Below, piece after piece: positions 4,977 through 6,054 of a DNA stretch of 6,054 nucleotides. The notes under the pieces were generated by a model. It saw nothing but the letters and a program-made list of their open reading frames with translations, was not told where the DNA came from and did not search any database. Where the stretch lies: assembly GCA_023422695.1 (NCBI GenBank), contig JAFAGN010000166.1:1-6054 (forward strand), read 5' to 3'. How positions within the stretch are numbered: the first letter of the stretch is position 1; the number at the start of each line of letters is the position of its first letter. The stretch is from Pseudomonadota bacterium. GTDB lineage: Bacteria > Pseudomonadota > Alphaproteobacteria > Sphingomonadales > Sphingomonadaceae. Position numbers and translations under genes: made by a program.

Positions 4977-6054
4977 ATGGATGACGTGAAGATCAAAGAC
5001 CAGGCCGCGCACGACGCCGCCGCCAAGGTCGCCGATTACGAACATGGCTGGTCCTCGGCGATCGAGACCGACTTCGCGCCGAAGGGGCTGACCGAAGACA
5101 CCGTCCGCTTCATTTCGGCGAAGAAAAACGAGCCCGAATGGATGCTCGACTGGCGGCTCAAAGCCTTCCGCCACTGGCAGACGATGGAGACGCCCGAATG
5201 GGCAAAGCTCAACGTGCCGCCGATCGATTACCAGGACGCCTATTATTACGCGGCGCCCAAGCCGAAACCCAAGCTCGGCAGCCTGGACGAGGTCGATCCC
5301 GAAATCCTCGAGGTTTACAAAAAGCTCGGCATCCCGATCGAGGAGCAAAAGGTGCTCGCGGGCGTCGAGGGCGCGCGCAAGGTTGCGGTCGACGCGGTGT
5401 TCGACAGCGTCAGCGTCGCGACGACCTTCCGCGAGGAACTGAAGCGCGCGGGCGTGATCTTCCTCTCCATCTCCGAAGCGATCCGCGAATATCCCGAACT
5501 GGTGAAGAAGTGGCTCGGCAAGGTCGTGCCGATGCACGACAATTATTTCGCGACACTCAACTGCGCGGTCTTTAGCGACGGCACCTTCGTTTACGTCCCC
5601 GAAGGCGTTCGCTGCCCGATGGAGCTCAGCACCTATTTCCGCATCAACGCCGAAAATACCGGGCAGTTCGAGCGCACGCTGATCATCGCCGACAAGGGCG
5701 CCTATGTCAGCTACCTCGAAGGCTGCACCGCGCCGATGCGCGACGAGAACCAGCTCCACGCCGCGGTCGTCGAACTGGTCGCGCTCGACGATGCCGAGAT
5801 CAAATATTCGACGGTGCAGAACTGGTACCCCGGCAATGCCGAGGGGCTGGGCGGCATCTATAATTTCGTGACCAAGCGCGCGCTGTGCCAGGGCAGGAAC
5901 AGCAAGGTCAGCTGGACGCAGGTCGAGACGGGTTCGGCCATTACCTGGAAATATCCGAGCTGCGTGCTGGCGGGAGAGAGTTCGGTCGGCGAATTCTATT
6001 CGGTCGCGGTCACCAACAACCGCCAGCAGGCCGATACCGGCACCAAGATGATCC
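4977..6054 (+). CDS. sufB: Fe-S cluster assembly scaffold subunit SufB (3' end outside window)
   Basis: SufB joins SufC and SufD in the SufBC2D complex, which assembles Fe-S clusters from sulfur delivered by SufS with SufE/SufU-type partners and iron, for transfer to apoproteins in the cytoplasm. The first 359 residues are present; the family is about 480-495 long, so roughly a quarter is missing. Seen: an N-terminal region with GLTEDTVRFISAKKNEPEWM (36-55); MHDNYFATLNCAVFSDGTFV followed by YVPEGVRCPMELSTYFRIN; YLEGCTAP with Cys250, near the E. coli Cys254 position in this conserved block; LHAAVVELVALDDAEIKYS; TVQNWYPG; FVTKRALCQGRNSKVSWTQ; ETGSAITWKYPSC; and GEFYSVAVTNNRQQADTGTKMI. The acceptor cysteine near residue 400 in E. 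coli would lie beyond the edge. The ATG at 4977 is one base after the regulator stop, so translation is probably coupled. Its ribosome-binding region (GAGCGGG, 4962-4968) is weak and mostly supplied by the repeat. sufC, sufD and sufS are expected next but are not visible. Confidence 0.97.
   Translation, partial: MDDVKIKDQAAHDAAAKVADYEHGWSSAIETDFAPKGLTEDTVRFISAKKNEPEWMLDWRLKAFRHWQTMETPEWAKLNVPPIDYQDAYYYAAPKPKPKLGSLDEVDPEILEVYKKLGIPIEEQKVLAGVEGARKVAVDAVFDSVSVATTFREELKRAGVIFLSISEAIREYPELVKKWLGKVVPMHDNYFATLNCAVFSDGTFVYVPEGVRCPMELSTYFRINAENTGQFERTLIIADKGAYVSYLEGCTAPMRDENQLHAAVVELVALDDAEIKYSTVQNWYPGNAEGLGGIYNFVTKRALCQGRNSKVSWTQVETGSAITWKYPSCVLAGESSVGEFYSVAVTNNRQQADTGTKMI

Noticed and set aside
4845..5759. 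304-residue minus-strand open frame opposite sufB
   Set aside because: sufB is unmistakable on the plus strand across this span; the antisense product has no motif and even includes translated repeat at its end.

Overview
The window is a high-GC chromosomal segment that reads as an alphaproteobacterium of the order Sphingomonadales (Sphingopyxis/Sphingomonas type). Three things point there: strong G/C third-position bias; a SUF-type Rrf2 regulator directly in front of sufB; and interspersed palindromic repeats with the core GAGCTTGTCGAAG, which I recall as common in sphingomonads. The genus is an inference. No tRNA, rRNA, CRISPR array or transposase gene was seen.

Layout. Positions 87-1157 (minus strand) hold a complete class 2 dihydroorotate dehydrogenase (pyrD, de novo pyrimidine synthesis). 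Diverging from it across 94 bp is a DUF885-family putative zinc-peptidase lipoprotein (1252-3072) that starts at GTG. About 100 bp further on, behind a plausible sigma-70 promoter and a dyad, lies an AraC-family regulator (3172-4059). After it come a 75-nt near-perfect inverted repeat (4078-4152) and a gene-free stretch to 4468. That stretch contains a strong intrinsic terminator (4318-4358), preceded by a hairpin and a possible promoter, so it may encode a small RNA. It also contains the promoter region of the suf operon, where a 25-bp dyad overlaps the likely -10 element.

The last part is the start of a suf iron-sulfur cluster assembly operon: an Rrf2/IscR-like regulator (4469-4975) with three cysteines suited to bind an Fe-S cluster, followed one base later by sufB (4977 onward), which runs off the window edge. 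The natural model is feedback: the regulator senses Fe-S status through its cluster and acts on the dyad to control its own operon, while SufB is part of the scaffold that builds clusters.

The most unusual observation is that the last ~31 codons of the suf regulator are encoded by a copy of the interspersed palindromic repeat. The two halves of this copy have diverged in a compensatory way that keeps each small hairpin paired. The repeat therefore adds a tail to the regulator and also forms the leader just before the sufB start. Much of the rest is ordinary core genome.
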